Shown: one piece after another, positions 23,312-31,750 of the stretch
Layout of the letters: every line of letters starts with the position of its first letter
Position numbering within the stretch: the stretch's first letter is position 1
The notes under the pieces: generated by a model
What the model saw: the letters and a program-made list of their open reading frames with translations, nothing else
Told to the model about the DNA's origin: nothing
Databases searched by the model: none
Made by a program: the position numbers and the translations under genes
Assembly: GCA_963719275.1 (NCBI GenBank)
Contig: CAVRBT010000021.1
Location: 25,194-89,193, forward strand
Direction of reading: 5' to 3'
DNA from: AC-32 sp963719275
Lineage (GTDB): Bacteria; Actinomycetota; Thermoleophilia; Gaiellales; Gaiellaceae
Length of the DNA stretch: 64,000 nucleotides

Positions 23312-25828
23312 CTACTTGATGCGGAACGCGATCGTCCGGCTCGTCGGCGGGCCGTCGCTCGTGGGGAACGCGACCAGGCGCACGCGGTAGCGGCCGGGCG
23401 CGAGCGGGTTGCCGTTCGGGCCGCGGCCCGTGAGACCGATCGCGACCCGACCCGGCAGGAGGTCGCGCAGGCGGGCCAGCAGTCCCATCCGCCGCTTGCC
23501 GCGCCAGAGCTCGACGTCGAGCTTCGAGACCGGATGGACCTCGGCGCCGGCCGGCCCCTCGCGCACGAGGCCGGCCTGAAGCGAGAGGACCGCAGGCGTC
23601 GTGTCGGAGGGCTCGAACGCGGCGGCCGAGAGGGCGACGGACGAGATCAGGCTCTCCGGCGGGGAGCCGTACGTGATCGCCCACGGCACCTTCAGGGGGC
23701 CTGCGCCGCGCGCGACGAAGAGCACCGACCCCTCGGCCGAGCCCTCGGGCGGCGGCGCGCCGTTGAGCCGGGCCTGCAGCGTCACAGTGGCCTGGCCGCC
23801 CGGCTTGAGGCGCACCCAGCGCGGCTTCGGCGTGATCACGAGGCCGCCGCTCCCTGCGATGCGAACGCGCACGAGCAGGCCTCGCGTCGAGGCGTTGCGG
23901 ACGACGACGCCCTGTGCGGACTGCCAGCCGTCGCCCTGAGCGCGGCCGAAGGCGAGGGTGACGGGGTCCACGCTGATCTCGCCGGCCGTGGCCGCACCGA
24001 GGTCGACCAGGCCGGCGCCCTGCGCGGTGACGGTCGTGTCACGAATCGAGCGCGCCGTGCCCGTGAGCAGGCTCTTCAGGTCGAGGGCGCGGAGGCCTGG
24101 TCGCGCCTGCGCGAGCACCGCCGCTGCGCCGGCGACCACGGCCGCTGCGGGGCTCGAGCCGTTGACGGTGCCGAAACGCGGTGTGCCGTCTTCGTTCGCG
24201 CCCGGCTCAGAGGTGACCAGCGCCACACCGGGAGCCGCGACGTCGGGCTTCACACGCCCGTCGAAGGCAAGCCCACGCGACGAGAACGGCGCGATCTCGC
24301 CGTCACCGCCGTTGCGCACGACGGACGGCACACCGATCGAAATCGTCGGGTGCTCGTCCCTCGCGATCGCCCCGAGAGCGGCCTGCGCCACCCGCAGCGG
24401 GACGCTCACCACCGGGACGTCGACGCCCTCGTCGACTCCGATGCCGCCTGCCGGCAGCTGCGTCCCGTAGACCACGACTGCGGTCGCCCCCGCGCGCGCC
24501 GCGTCCTCGATGGCGGGCTGCGGGTCGCCGCCGCCGTGGATCAGTGCCGCACGGCCGGCCACGAGGCTGTGACCGTGCTCGTCGAAGAAGCGGTCGATCG
24601 TCGGGCCGGCGCCGCGGCGTGGCGAGGCGAGCTCGAGCTCCTGTGGGTGCGCCGAGACGACAGCGCCCGCGAGCGGCAGCCGACGGTCGAGGACGAGCGC
24701 CAGGCCGACGCGCACCGAGACGGGCACCTCCTCAGCGTTCGCCCGCAGGTCGGCCGCGCCCGCGGTGAGCGCGGCCGGGGCGCCGCCGGGGCTGGAGACA
24801 CTGCCGTAACCGGGGCCGGCGGGCCCGTCGTTCCCGACCGGGGCGACGACCAGGGTGTCGAGCTGCAGCGCGCCCTTGATCGCGCGCGCCTCGGGCGAGT
24901 CGGCGAAGGCGGCGTACGAAACTGCCGCCCCGACGAGGGCGATTCGCGCTGCGTCGTGGGCGTCGCCGTCGAGGTTCGGGTCGACCGCGCGCTCGAGGCC
25001 GGCGATCAGCTGGTCGGTGCGCGCGTAGACGGCCCAGCCGCCCGTCTGGTCGTGCTGCCAGCCGGCGACGCGGATCGGCAGCACGGAGGCGCCCGGCGCG
25101 ATCCCCCTGGCACCGGCGAGAATCCCGGCCATTTCCGTGCCGTGGCGCTCGCGACGGCCGGTACCGCTCGGGTCCAGCGCGGCCTTCGCCTCGGGATCGC
25201 CGCCGACGACGTCGACGCCAGGCAGGACGTGCCCGCGCAGGTACGGATGCGCGCGGTCGACGCCGGTGTCGAGCAGCGCGATCGTCACGCCGCGCCCGTC
25301 GAAGCCCGGCAGCCGCAGCGACGACAGGCTGCCCGCGACGCCCTTCGCACCGAGGAGCTCCGACGAGACCGACGCCGGGTAAGCGACGCGAACCGGGTAG
25401 ACGCCGGCCACCTCGGGCCGCCGCTCGAGCACGGCGATCGCGCGCGCGTCGAGGGGTGCCGAGAAGCCGTTCAGGACCCGCGTGTAGCTGAACTGGATCT
25501 GTGGCCGGATCCCACGTGTGCTCAACTCCGCGAGCAGCTGCTGCTGTGCCGCGAGCGCCGACCGCGTCCACGTTCGCTCCTTCCGCTGGGTCGCCACGCC
25601 GCCGTTCAACGCCACGCGCTGCGCCATCGACGGCGAGCCCAGCACGACGAGCACGCGCTGGCCGACATCAACGGCCGGGTGGCCGCCCCCGACGAGACCG
25701 CGCCAGGACGACGCCTCGGAGACGAGCGAGCGCACCTTCGTCTGGGCGACCCCGAAGCCGACCGCGAGCGCGGCGGCGACGAGCGCCAGGATGACGAGAC
25801 CAGCCTCAGAGAGCCGACGCGTAGGCAT
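23312..25828 (-). CDS. Exported multidomain subtilase (S8) with PA domain
   Basis: 838 residues from ATG 25828 (MPTRRLSEAGLVILALVAAALAVGFG, signal anchor). Prosegment-like region to residue 175; catalytic Asp in TIALLDTGVDRAHP, His in RRERHGTEMAGI and Ser in VNGSSPAAAVVAG (GSS in place of the usual GTS). A protease-associated domain is inserted at about 395-490 (GGDPQPAIEDAARAGATAVVVYGTQL in two blocks). The C-terminal 250 residues are beta-rich, Fn3-like. It overlaps the tsaD stop by 23 nt. The substitution at the Ser motif keeps the nucleophile, so activity is likely. Confidence 0.85.
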   Translation of the reverse strand: MPTRRLSEAGLVILALVAAALAVGFGVAQTKVRSLVSEASSWRGLVGGGHPAVDVGQRVLVVLGSPSMAQRVALNGGVATQRKERTWTRSALAAQQQLLAELSTRGIRPQIQFSYTRVLNGFSAPLDARAIAVLERRPEVAGVYPVRVAYPASVSSELLGAKGVAGSLSSLRLPGFDGRGVTIALLDTGVDRAHPYLRGHVLPGVDVVGGDPEAKAALDPSGTGRRERHGTEMAGILAGARGIAPGASVLPIRVAGWQHDQTGGWAVYARTDQLIAGLERAVDPNLDGDAHDAARIALVGAAVSYAAFADSPEARAIKGALQLDTLVVAPVGNDGPAGPGYGSVSSPGGAPAALTAGAADLRANAEEVPVSVRVGLALVLDRRLPLAGAVVSAHPQELELASPRRGAGPTIDRFFDEHGHSLVAGRAALIHGGGDPQPAIEDAARAGATAVVVYGTQLPAGGIGVDEGVDVPVVSVPLRVAQAALGAIARDEHPTISIGVPSVVRNGGDGEIAPFSSRGLAFDGRVKPDVAAPGVALVTSEPGANEDGTPRFGTVNGSSPAAAVVAGAAAVLAQARPGLRALDLKSLLTGTARSIRDTTVTAQGAGLVDLGAATAGEISVDPVTLAFGRAQGDGWQSAQGVVVRNASTRGLLVRVRIAGSGGLVITPKPRWVRLKPGGQATVTLQARLNGAPPPEGSAEGSVLFVARGAGPLKVPWAITYGSPPESLISSVALSAAAFEPSDTTPAVLSLQAGLVREGPAGAEVHPVSKLDVELWRGKRRMGLLARLRDLLPGRVAIGLTGRGPNGNPLAPGRYRVRLVAFPTSDGPPTSRTIAFRIK

Positions 25829-26765
25829 CGAGAGCAAGATAACCAGGCGGCGGGATCGCCTCCACGAACCTCGCTGCCGACGCGATCATCGCCCCGTTGT
25901 CGGTGCAGAGTGCAAGCGGCGGCGCTTTCGCGTCGGGGAGCGACGCGCGCAGCTCCGAGTTCGCGGCCACGCCGCCGACGACGGCGATCCGCTTCGCGCC
26001 CGTTTGCGCCGCCGCCTCTTCCGTCCGCTGCACGAGCGCGCGGACGATCGCACGCTGGTAGCTCGCGGCGAGGTCGGCGCGGTGGTCGGGTAATGCGCCA
26101 CCGAGGTCGCGGACCGTGTAGAGCAGCGCCGTCTTCACGCCCGAGAACGAAAAGTCGAGGCCGGGCACGCGCGCGACCGGGAAGTCGTAGGCGGCGGGGT
26201 CGCCCTCGCGCGCGAGCCGGTCGATCTCGGCGCCGCCCGGGTAGCCGAGGCCGAGCAGCCGCGCGCCCTTGTCGAAGGCCTCGCCGGCAGCGTCGTCGAT
26301 GGTCGTGCCAAGCCGGCGGAACGCGCCGTGCTCCGGGACGTCGACGAGTAGCGTGTGGCCGCCGCTCGCGAGCAGGCAGAGGAACGGCGGCTCGAACGGA
26401 TCCGGCTCGAGGTAGAGCGACGCGACGTGCCCGTGGAGGTGGTTCACCGGCGCGAGCGGCAGCCCGCGCCCCCACGCCAGCGCCTTCGCCGCGGAGAGCC
26501 CGACCAGCAGCGCCCCGATCAGGCCGGGTCCCTGGGTGACGGCGACCGTGTCGACGTCGTCCAGCGTCGCGTCCGCCTCCGCGAGCGCCTCGCGCACGAC
26601 CGGTATGACGAGCTCCAGGTGACGGCGCGACGCGACCTCCGGCACAACTCCCCCGAACCGGGCGTGCAGGTCGGCCTGCGACGACACCACGTTCGACCGG
26701 ATGCGCCCGACCTCGACGAGCGCAGCCGCCGTCTCGTCGCAGGAGGTCTCGATTCCGAGGATCAC
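25806..26765 (-). CDS. tsaD: tRNA N6-adenosine threonylcarbamoyltransferase TsaD
   Basis: 319 residues of the Kae1/TsaD ASKHA fold: MILGIETSCDETAAALV, VTQGPGLIGALLVGL, metal-binding NHLHGHVASL, CLLASGGHTLLVD and VGGVAANSELR. It transfers the threonylcarbamoyl group to A37 of ANN-decoding tRNAs with TsaB and TsaE, both encoded in this window. GTG 26765 is the only start that preserves the conserved N-terminus; it is preceded directly by a strong hairpin and no ribosome-binding site. Confidence 0.95.
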   Translation of the reverse strand: MILGIETSCDETAAALVEVGRIRSNVVSSQADLHARFGGVVPEVASRRHLELVIPVVREALAEADATLDDVDTVAVTQGPGLIGALLVGLSAAKALAWGRGLPLAPVNHLHGHVASLYLEPDPFEPPFLCLLASGGHTLLVDVPEHGAFRRLGTTIDDAAGEAFDKGARLLGLGYPGGAEIDRLAREGDPAAYDFPVARVPGLDFSFSGVKTALLYTVRDLGGALPDHRADLAASYQRAIVRALVQRTEEAAAQTGAKRIAVVGGVAANSELRASLPDAKAPPLALCTDNGAMIASAARFVEAIPPPGYLALDAYASAL

Positions 26766-26788
26766 GCGCTTTCGCGCCGCGAAAGCGC
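26766..26788 (-). promoter_or_regulatory. Perfect hairpin abutting the tsaD start codon
   Basis: GCGCTTTCGC (26766-26775) and GCGAAAGCGC (26779-26788) form a 10-bp perfect stem with a 3-nt loop. Its base is adjacent to the GTG of tsaD, so in mRNA it would hide the initiation region; alternatively it is a terminator-like or operator palindrome in the divergent tsaD/ERCC4 spacer. Confidence 0.5.
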
Positions 26789-26851
26789 TAGTAGTGGACT
26801 AAGCGTCGCTGCTTTGTTGCAGTCGTCGAGCCTCCCGGCAGCCACGCTCCA

Positions 26852-27487
26852 GTGAGCGTGCGCATCGTTGCCGACGTCCGCGAAGAGCCCTCGGGAGTTC
26901 CGTCGCTGCTCACGAAGCAACGTGTTGACGTCGAGGTCAAGCGGTTGGGGTACGGGGACTACCTCGTCGGTCGCGGTGCGGTCGTGGAGCGCAAGACGGT
27001 GCGCGGGCTGCATCTCGACCTTGTAGCGGGCAGGTTCTGGAAGCAGCTCGGAATGCTCAGACGCAATGCGCGGATGCCGTACCTGCTCGTAGAAGGACTC
27101 GACCCCGACGGTGGCCCGGTAGCAGCCGCGGCGATCCGCGGTGCCTACCTGGCGGCAATCGACCTCGCCGTGCCGATCATTCCCTCGAAGGACACACGCG
27201 ATTCGGCGCTCTGGCTGCGTCTGCTCGCCGAGCGACGCCAGAACCGGGCACCCCGCTACCGACCCGCGTATGCGCAGAGCACCGCACGGATCTCCGTAGT
27301 CACCGCCCGCGCGTTGTTGACTCACTTCGGCAGTCTTGCGGCTGTAGTCGCCGCAGACCCCAGAGAGTGGCAGCGCGTCGCCGGAGTAGGACCGCTTCGC
27401 GCGCAGGCGTTGCTGACCACGATTCGGGCGCCGGCCACCACTAATCGTTCGCGACGACGTCGCGAACGATCGGGTCCTTCCACATGA
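26852..27487 (+). CDS. ERCC4-type nuclease with helix-hairpin-helix domain (XPF/Mus81-like)
   Basis: 211 residues. Nuclease domain at about 1-125: VRIVADVRE, VKRLGYGDYLVGRGAVVERKTVRGL (quoted as GDYLVG and VERKTVRGL), RFWKQLGMLRR, YLLVEG. XPF nucleases carry ERKXXXD; here the final Asp is Gly. A helix-hairpin-helix segment follows (ARALLTHFGSLAAVVAADP, VAGVGPLRAQALLTT). XPF/Hef relatives cut branched DNA as dimers; short stand-alone forms occur in some actinobacteria. GTG start; the 3' end overlaps rimI by 47 nt. Confidence 0.8.
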   Translation: MSVRIVADVREEPSGVPSLLTKQRVDVEVKRLGYGDYLVGRGAVVERKTVRGLHLDLVAGRFWKQLGMLRRNARMPYLLVEGLDPDGGPVAAAAIRGAYLAAIDLAVPIIPSKDTRDSALWLRLLAERRQNRAPRYRPAYAQSTARISVVTARALLTHFGSLAAVVAADPREWQRVAGVGPLRAQALLTTIRAPATTNRSRRRRERSGPST

Positions 27488-27917
27488 TCAGGGCGTCCTC
27501 GCGGTTGTCCGTGTAGTAGCCGCGGCGGACGCCGCGCGGGCGGAAGCCGAGCTCCTCGTAAAGCTTGATCGCCCCTGCGTTCGAGACGCGCACTTCGAGC
27601 GTGTAGCCGCGCCGGCTGCGGCCGGCGGTCAGCTCGAAGAGCCGGTTCAGCAACAGCGAGGCGATCCCCTGGCGGCGTCGCGACGGCTCCACCGCCACGT
27701 TCATCACGTGCCACGCGTCGACGTAGCGGGAGATGATCAGATAGCCGATCAGCTTCCCGGTCTCCGCCTCGAAGGCGCCGAGACAGAGCGACGACGGCTT
27801 GGCCAGCTCGCTCGCGAACATCGAGCGCGACCACGGGGTCGGATAGGAGCTGCGCTCGATCTCTTCGATCGCGTTCAGGTCGCGCAACTCGAGGCGGCGG
27901 AGCTCGACCTCGGTCAT
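27441..27917 (-). CDS. rimI: N-acetyltransferase RimI family (ribosomal protein S18 alanine type)
   Basis: 158 residues, GNAT fold: IEEIERSSYPTPWS near the N-terminus (typical of RimI), WHVMNVAVEPSRRRQGIASLLL for acetyl-CoA binding (RRRQGIA), and NAGAIKLYEELGF. ATG 27917 overlaps the tsaB stop (ATGA), and the tsaE-tsaB-rimI order is the usual bacterial one. It may acetylate ribosomal or other protein N-termini. Confidence 0.9.
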   Translation of the reverse strand: MTEVELRRLELRDLNAIEEIERSSYPTPWSRSMFASELAKPSSLCLGAFEAETGKLIGYLIISRYVDAWHVMNVAVEPSRRRQGIASLLLNRLFELTAGRSRRGYTLEVRVSNAGAIKLYEELGFRPRGVRRGYYTDNREDALIMWKDPIVRDVVAND

Positions 27918-28498
27918 GCGTTCCTCTCCGCGTCCGGGACGCGCAGATACAACGGCTCGACCGCCTCCGCCGGGCCGAAGTCCCGGGCGAGCTGCGCGTG
28001 GAAGCGCGCGCGCGGCAGGTGGCGCTCGTCGGCGTCCGGGGGCACCTCCGCCCCGCGTTGCTCGAGGACCTCCCGGTAGCGCAGGGCGCCGTCGCCGACG
28101 CAGACCTCGCCAACCACCTCCTGCGGCGCGCAAACCACCGGCTCGCCGTCGACGAGCGCGAACACCTCCCGCCTCCCCGCGTCCACGACCGGCACCGCAC
28201 CGGGAGCGCCGGCGGCGAGAGCGTCCAGCGTGGAGACGCCCGCGACCGGCAGCTCGAGCGCGAGTGCCAGCCCGCGCGCCGCTGCGAGCCCGAGCCGCAT
28301 GCCGGTGAAGCTTCCGGGCCCGGTGCCGACGACGATGCCAGTCAGCTCCGAGCGGTCGACCCCGCTTGCGCGCAACAGCTCGTCGGCGTCCTCGAGCACC
28401 CGGACCGCCCGGGAGACCGCTTCTCCCAGCACGTCGCCGTCCCGCACGAGCGCAGTGGTGGCAGCGCTCGTCGCGGTGTCAAACGCGAGTGTCAGCAC
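27914..28498 (-). CDS. tsaB: tRNA threonylcarbamoyladenosine synthesis protein TsaB
   Basis: 194 residues, shorter inactive relative of TsaD: MLTLAFDTATSAATTAL, IVVGTGPGSFTGMRLGLAAARGLA in two blocks, VVDAGRREVFA. It scaffolds TsaD and TsaE. The gene overlaps tsaE by 20 nt and rimI by 4 nt, so the three are translated as one unit. Confidence 0.92.
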   Translation of the reverse strand: MLTLAFDTATSAATTALVRDGDVLGEAVSRAVRVLEDADELLRASGVDRSELTGIVVGTGPGSFTGMRLGLAAARGLALALELPVAGVSTLDALAAGAPGAVPVVDAGRREVFALVDGEPVVCAPQEVVGEVCVGDGALRYREVLEQRGAEVPPDADERHLPRARFHAQLARDFGPAEAVEPLYLRVPDAERNA

Positions 28499-28940
28499 CC
28501 CCGAAAAGGCGGTCGAGCAACGACGGTTCCTCGCTTTCCAGCGAAATCAGTCTATGAGCGGCGTCCACGTGCGACAAACGTACCTTCACACGGACCGGCG
28601 GGAGCGCACCCGCGGCGGCCTCCGGCCACTCGACGAAGCAGATCGCGTCCTGGAAGTACGGCTCGAGGTCGCCCCACTCGGCGGCCGAGAAGCCCTGAAA
28701 GCGGAACAGGTCGAGGTGCGAGACGTCCACCGGCTCGGAGGGGTAGCGATGGCCGACGGTGAAGGTCGGGCTCGTCACCGGCACCGTCACGCCGAGCGCT
28801 CGGCAGGCGCCGCGGACGAAGGTCGTCTTGCCGCTGCCGAGCTCGCCCGACACCGTCACCACATCGCCCGCACGGAACTCCTGTGCCAGCGCAGCCGCGA
28901 CGGCCTCCGTCTCCGCCGGCGAGGCGGAGCGCAGCTCCAT
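28479..28940 (-). CDS. tsaE: tRNA threonylcarbamoyladenosine synthesis ATPase TsaE
   Basis: 153 residues with P-loop GELGSGKTTFVRG, VTSPTFTVGHRYP and HLDLFRFQ (Walker B-like region), plus FVEWPEAA. ATP hydrolysis by TsaE resets the TsaBD complex. First gene of the tsaE-tsaB-rimI unit. Family 1 element copy B fills the spacer between this gene and the upstream uracil-DNA glycosylase gene. Confidence 0.93.
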   Translation of the reverse strand: MELRSASPAETEAVAAALAQEFRAGDVVTVSGELGSGKTTFVRGACRALGVTVPVTSPTFTVGHRYPSEPVDVSHLDLFRFQGFSAAEWGDLEPYFQDAICFVEWPEAAAGALPPVRVKVRLSHVDAAHRLISLESEEPSLLDRLFGGADTRV

Positions 28941-28946
28941 CGCTCA

Positions 28947-29110
28947 GAACCCGTTTTGGAGTGACGCTTCGTCGCCGGGGTGCGATGGGCGACGCGAGGC
29001 AAGGACGCAGTGGTGCGCGTGTATCCGGAGGATACGGGCGCACCCGAGGACGCGGCCTCGCGGCGTCCAGCGCGGCTCGGCGGCACAAGGCTTCATTCCG
29101 AAACGGGTTC
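28947..29110 (-). repeat. Stem-enclosed intergenic element, family 1, copy B
   Basis: Starts right after the UDG stop and ends 7 nt before tsaE. Outer arms 28947-28967 and about 29089-29109 pair over 21 positions (18 Watson-Crick, 2 G-U, 1 mismatch), with sequence unrelated to copy A's arms. The core from 28969 matches copy A at 36 of 41 positions. An inner hairpin pairs GTGCGC..GTATCC with GGATAC..GCGCAC (about 29014-29044), again unlike copy A in sequence. The 3' block GGCGTCCAGCGCGGCTCGG resembles those of copies A and C. Confidence 0.75.
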
Positions 29111-29112
29111 CC

Positions 29113-29775
29113 TCAGAAGAGGCCGAGCTGGACTGCCTGGGCCACCGGTTCTGGCGCCACGGGCGCCAGCACTGGGGCCGGCGGGGCAACCTCACGGCCG
29201 AGCAACTCGGGGAGGCGCGCGAAGTCCTGCTGGAGCACCTGCAGCATCGCGGGTGTGTAGAGCGCGGCCGCCGGGTGGTAGAGCGGGTACAGCAGCACGC
29301 GGCTTTCCCCGAGCGTGACCTCCTGCTCAACGCCGTGGACACGGGTTATCCCCGTCGGCTTGCCCGAGAGCAACTTCGTCGCGAAGTTGCCGAGCGTCGC
29401 GACGACCCGCGGGCGGATCAGCTCGATCTGCCGGAAGAGGTGGCCCTCACAGGCCTGGATCTCGTCCGGGGCCGGGTCGCGGTTTCCCGGCGGCCGGCAC
29501 TTGAGCACGTTCGCGATGTAGACGTTCGAGCGCTCGAGCCCGATCCCGCCCAGCAGGTTGTCGAGCAGCTTTCCGGCCTGGCCGACGAACGGGTAGCCCT
29601 GCTTGTCCTCGTGGAACCCCGGCGCCTCGCCGACGAACATCAGGTCGGCCTCCGGGTGGCCGACGCCGAAGACGACCTGCGTGCGGCCCTGCGAGAGGCG
29701 GCACTTCGTGCACCCCGCGACCCGGCGCGCAAACGCCTCGAGCTCGGTCAGCGGCTGGTCAATGGCCGCAGCCAC
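29113..29775 (-). CDS. Type-4 (Fe-S) uracil-DNA glycosylase
   Basis: 220 residues. Catalytic block MFVGEAPGFHEDKQGYPFVG (GEAPG with water-activating E/D pair), VLKCRPPGNRDPAPDE, and the HPAA motif in YPLYHPAAAL. Four Cys suited to a [4Fe-4S] cluster: CTKC near residue 22, LKC and QACEGH. It removes uracil from DNA. GTG 29775 overlaps the FmdB gene; a variable Pro/Ala/Val-rich tail ends the protein. Confidence 0.9.
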   Translation of the reverse strand: MAAAIDQPLTELEAFARRVAGCTKCRLSQGRTQVVFGVGHPEADLMFVGEAPGFHEDKQGYPFVGQAGKLLDNLLGGIGLERSNVYIANVLKCRPPGNRDPAPDEIQACEGHLFRQIELIRPRVVATLGNFATKLLSGKPTGITRVHGVEQEVTLGESRVLLYPLYHPAAALYTPAMLQVLQQDFARLPELLGREVAPPAPVLAPVAPEPVAQAVQLGLF

Positions 29776-29968
29776 ACGAACCGCCGCAGCAGCCGCCGGA
29801 TGACCCGCCGAAGGTCGGCTGCTCGGCGGTGCCGTGCGTCGCAAAGACCGAGAACTGCTTGCGCACGTCCGAGGAGGCGCAGTCCGGGCAGTCCGGCTGC
29901 TCGCCGTTGCGGACGAGCTCCTCGAAGTGCGACTCGCACTCCATGCAGACGTATTCGTAGATCGGCAC
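29759..29968 (-). CDS. FmdB-family zinc-ribbon protein with Cys/Gly tail
   Basis: 69 residues: VPIYEYVCMECESHFEELV and CPDCASSDVRKQFS give the two CXXC pairs of a zinc ribbon. The C-terminus GGCCGGSCGCGH adds four more Cys, a common FmdB feature of unknown purpose. GTG 29968 is the conserved start; the open frame begins seven codons earlier. Confidence 0.85.
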   Translation of the reverse strand: MPIYEYVCMECESHFEELVRNGEQPDCPDCASSDVRKQFSVFATHGTAEQPTFGGSSGGCCGGSCGCGH

Positions 29969-30030
29969 CGTGTCAGCAGACCCTAGCAACGGGTCCGCAT
30001 GTTCGACGACGGGCCGGACGTTACGCCCGA

Positions 30031-30086
30031 GGCGCCGCTTGCGATGCCGCCAAGAGGATGTGCGGGCTTAGCCCGCGCATCCGTCT
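30031..30086 (-). repeat. Double-hairpin element, copy 5 (reverse orientation)
   Basis: GGCGCCGCTTGCGATGCC at 30031-30048, then GGATGTGCGGGC / GCCCGCGCATCC around TTA at 30056-30082, then GTCT. It reaches the first base of the histidine kinase stop codon (30086). Confidence 0.8.
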
Positions 30087-31730
30087 CATGCTTTCGGCAG
30101 CTCGAAATAGAAGGTCGAGCCCTCGCCGACCTGCGAGCGGACGCCGATCGTGCCGCCCATCCGGCGCACGAGCTCGCGGCAGATGTAGAGCCCGAGGCCG
30201 GTGCCGCTCGGCACGGCCCGATGCTGCGAATCGGCGCGGTAGAACTTCTCGAACACCGCCTCGTGCTCTCCCGGGGCGATGCCCATTCCCTGGTCGCTCA
30301 CCTCGACCCGCACGCCCAAGTCGGACGGCGCGGTTCGCACCTCGACCGAGCCGCCGTCCGGCGAGTACTTGAAGGCGTTGTCGATCAGGTTCACGAGCAC
30401 CTGCTCGATCCGGTTCGGGTCGCCCAGTGCCGCGTTGCCGTTCGAGTGGGTGCTCGCCGTGAGCGAGACCGAATCGGGCAGCTGCTGGCGCATCGCCTCG
30501 ACCGCCTCGGCGACCAGCTGAGCGAGGTCGACGGGCTCGCTGTCGATGCGCACGTCGCCGCGGTCGAGGCGGTTCGCCAGCAGCACCTCCTCGGTGATCT
30601 GGGTCAGCCGCGTCCCCTGGGCGCCGATCATCTCCAGCAGCTGCTGGCGCCGTTCGGGCGAGAGCGCGATGTCGTCGCGCAGGAGCGTCTTCGCAGCGCC
30701 GAGCACGGCCGTCATGGGCGTGCGCAGCTCGTGCGAGACCGTGGCGATGAAGTCGCTCTTCGCCTCCTCCAGCTCGCGCTCGACGGTGAGGTCGCGGAAC
30801 GTGTAGACGACGCCGCCCGACTCGGTGCGGACGGCCACGAAGGACAACCACAACTCGCGGCCCTCGACCTCCACGGGAAGCGTCACGGGACGCGCGGGCT
30901 CGGAGCCTTCGGAGACCGGGATCTCCCGCACGATCCGCGCCCAGTCCTCGAACACCTCGGCGGGATCGCGGCCCATCACGTCGTCGCGCGAGCGCCGGGT
31001 GACGAGCTCGGCCGCGCGGTTCCAAAAGCGGAGCGAGCCTCCGGTGTCGACGAAGAAGATGCTGTCGCCGACGGCCTCGAGCACGCGCGCGGCGCGCTCG
31101 CGCTCGGCGGCGATCGTCTCGGCCGTAGCGCGCGCGGCCGCTTCCGCCTGCGCCTGTTCGTGCAGCCGCGCGTTGCGGACGGCGGCGGCCATCAGCCCGA
31201 TCAGGCCCTCCACCAGCTCGAGCTGCTCCTGGTCGTACACCTCGCTCTCGTGCATCAGCTGCACGACGCCGACGACCTCGCCCTCGTGCTTGACCGGAAG
31301 CATCATCGCCGACTGCACCCCCGGCGGCCCCTCCTCCGGAAGCTTCCGCATGTGGCCTTCGCGGTCGACGTCGTAGTAGACGCCGCCAGGATCCTTTACG
31401 CGTTCCGGCACGTCGCGCACCAGCAGCGGCTCGCCGCTGACGATCACGCGGCTCTGCATCCCGCCGCCCTCGCGGTTCAGCGGCAGCGGTGGGAGGATCG
31501 TCGGGTCGAGCTTGCCGCCGTCGACCCACGCGTAGTCGCAGCTGATCAGCCCGGTCTCGGGATCGAACGAGGAGACGATCACGCCGTTTTGCGGCACCGC
31601 CTCGGCCGAGCAGCTCGCGGAAGCGGTCGTAGACCCGCTCCAGCTCGAGCGTCTCGTTCAGGTAGCGCGCAGCTTCGAGGAGTAGCTCCGCCTTCTTTGA
31701 GTTCTTACTAGCCCCCCTGTGACGGCCCAC
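30086..31730 (-). CDS. GAF-PAS sensor histidine kinase, frameshifted near the N-terminus
   Basis: Domains in order: GAF (LLLEAARYLNETLELERVYDRF...VIVSSFDPETGLISCDYAW...VVGVVQLM), PAS (AARVLEAVGDSIFFVDTGGS), HisKA with phospho-acceptor H in FIATVSHELRTPMTAVLG, and HATPase with NLIDNAFKYSPDGG, DQGMGIAPGEH, FEKFYRAD and GTGLGLYI. The first about 42 codons are in another frame from the rest; deleting one G in the CTCGGCCGAG run at 31601-31610 restores a continuous GAF domain (about 547 residues). No transmembrane segment, so a cytoplasmic sensor. No response regulator is adjacent. Confidence 0.85.
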
Positions 31731-31750
31731 GTCTTCATCATCATGCCCGA

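Noticed and set aside
23087..26539. 1150-codon plus-strand open frame
   Set aside because: It is antisense to the subtilase, tsaD and glutamate dehydrogenase genes and shows no recognisable domain.
26762..27325. Minus-strand open frame opposite the ERCC4 nuclease
   Set aside because: The plus-strand protein has clear nuclease and helix-hairpin-helix motifs; the opposite frame has none.
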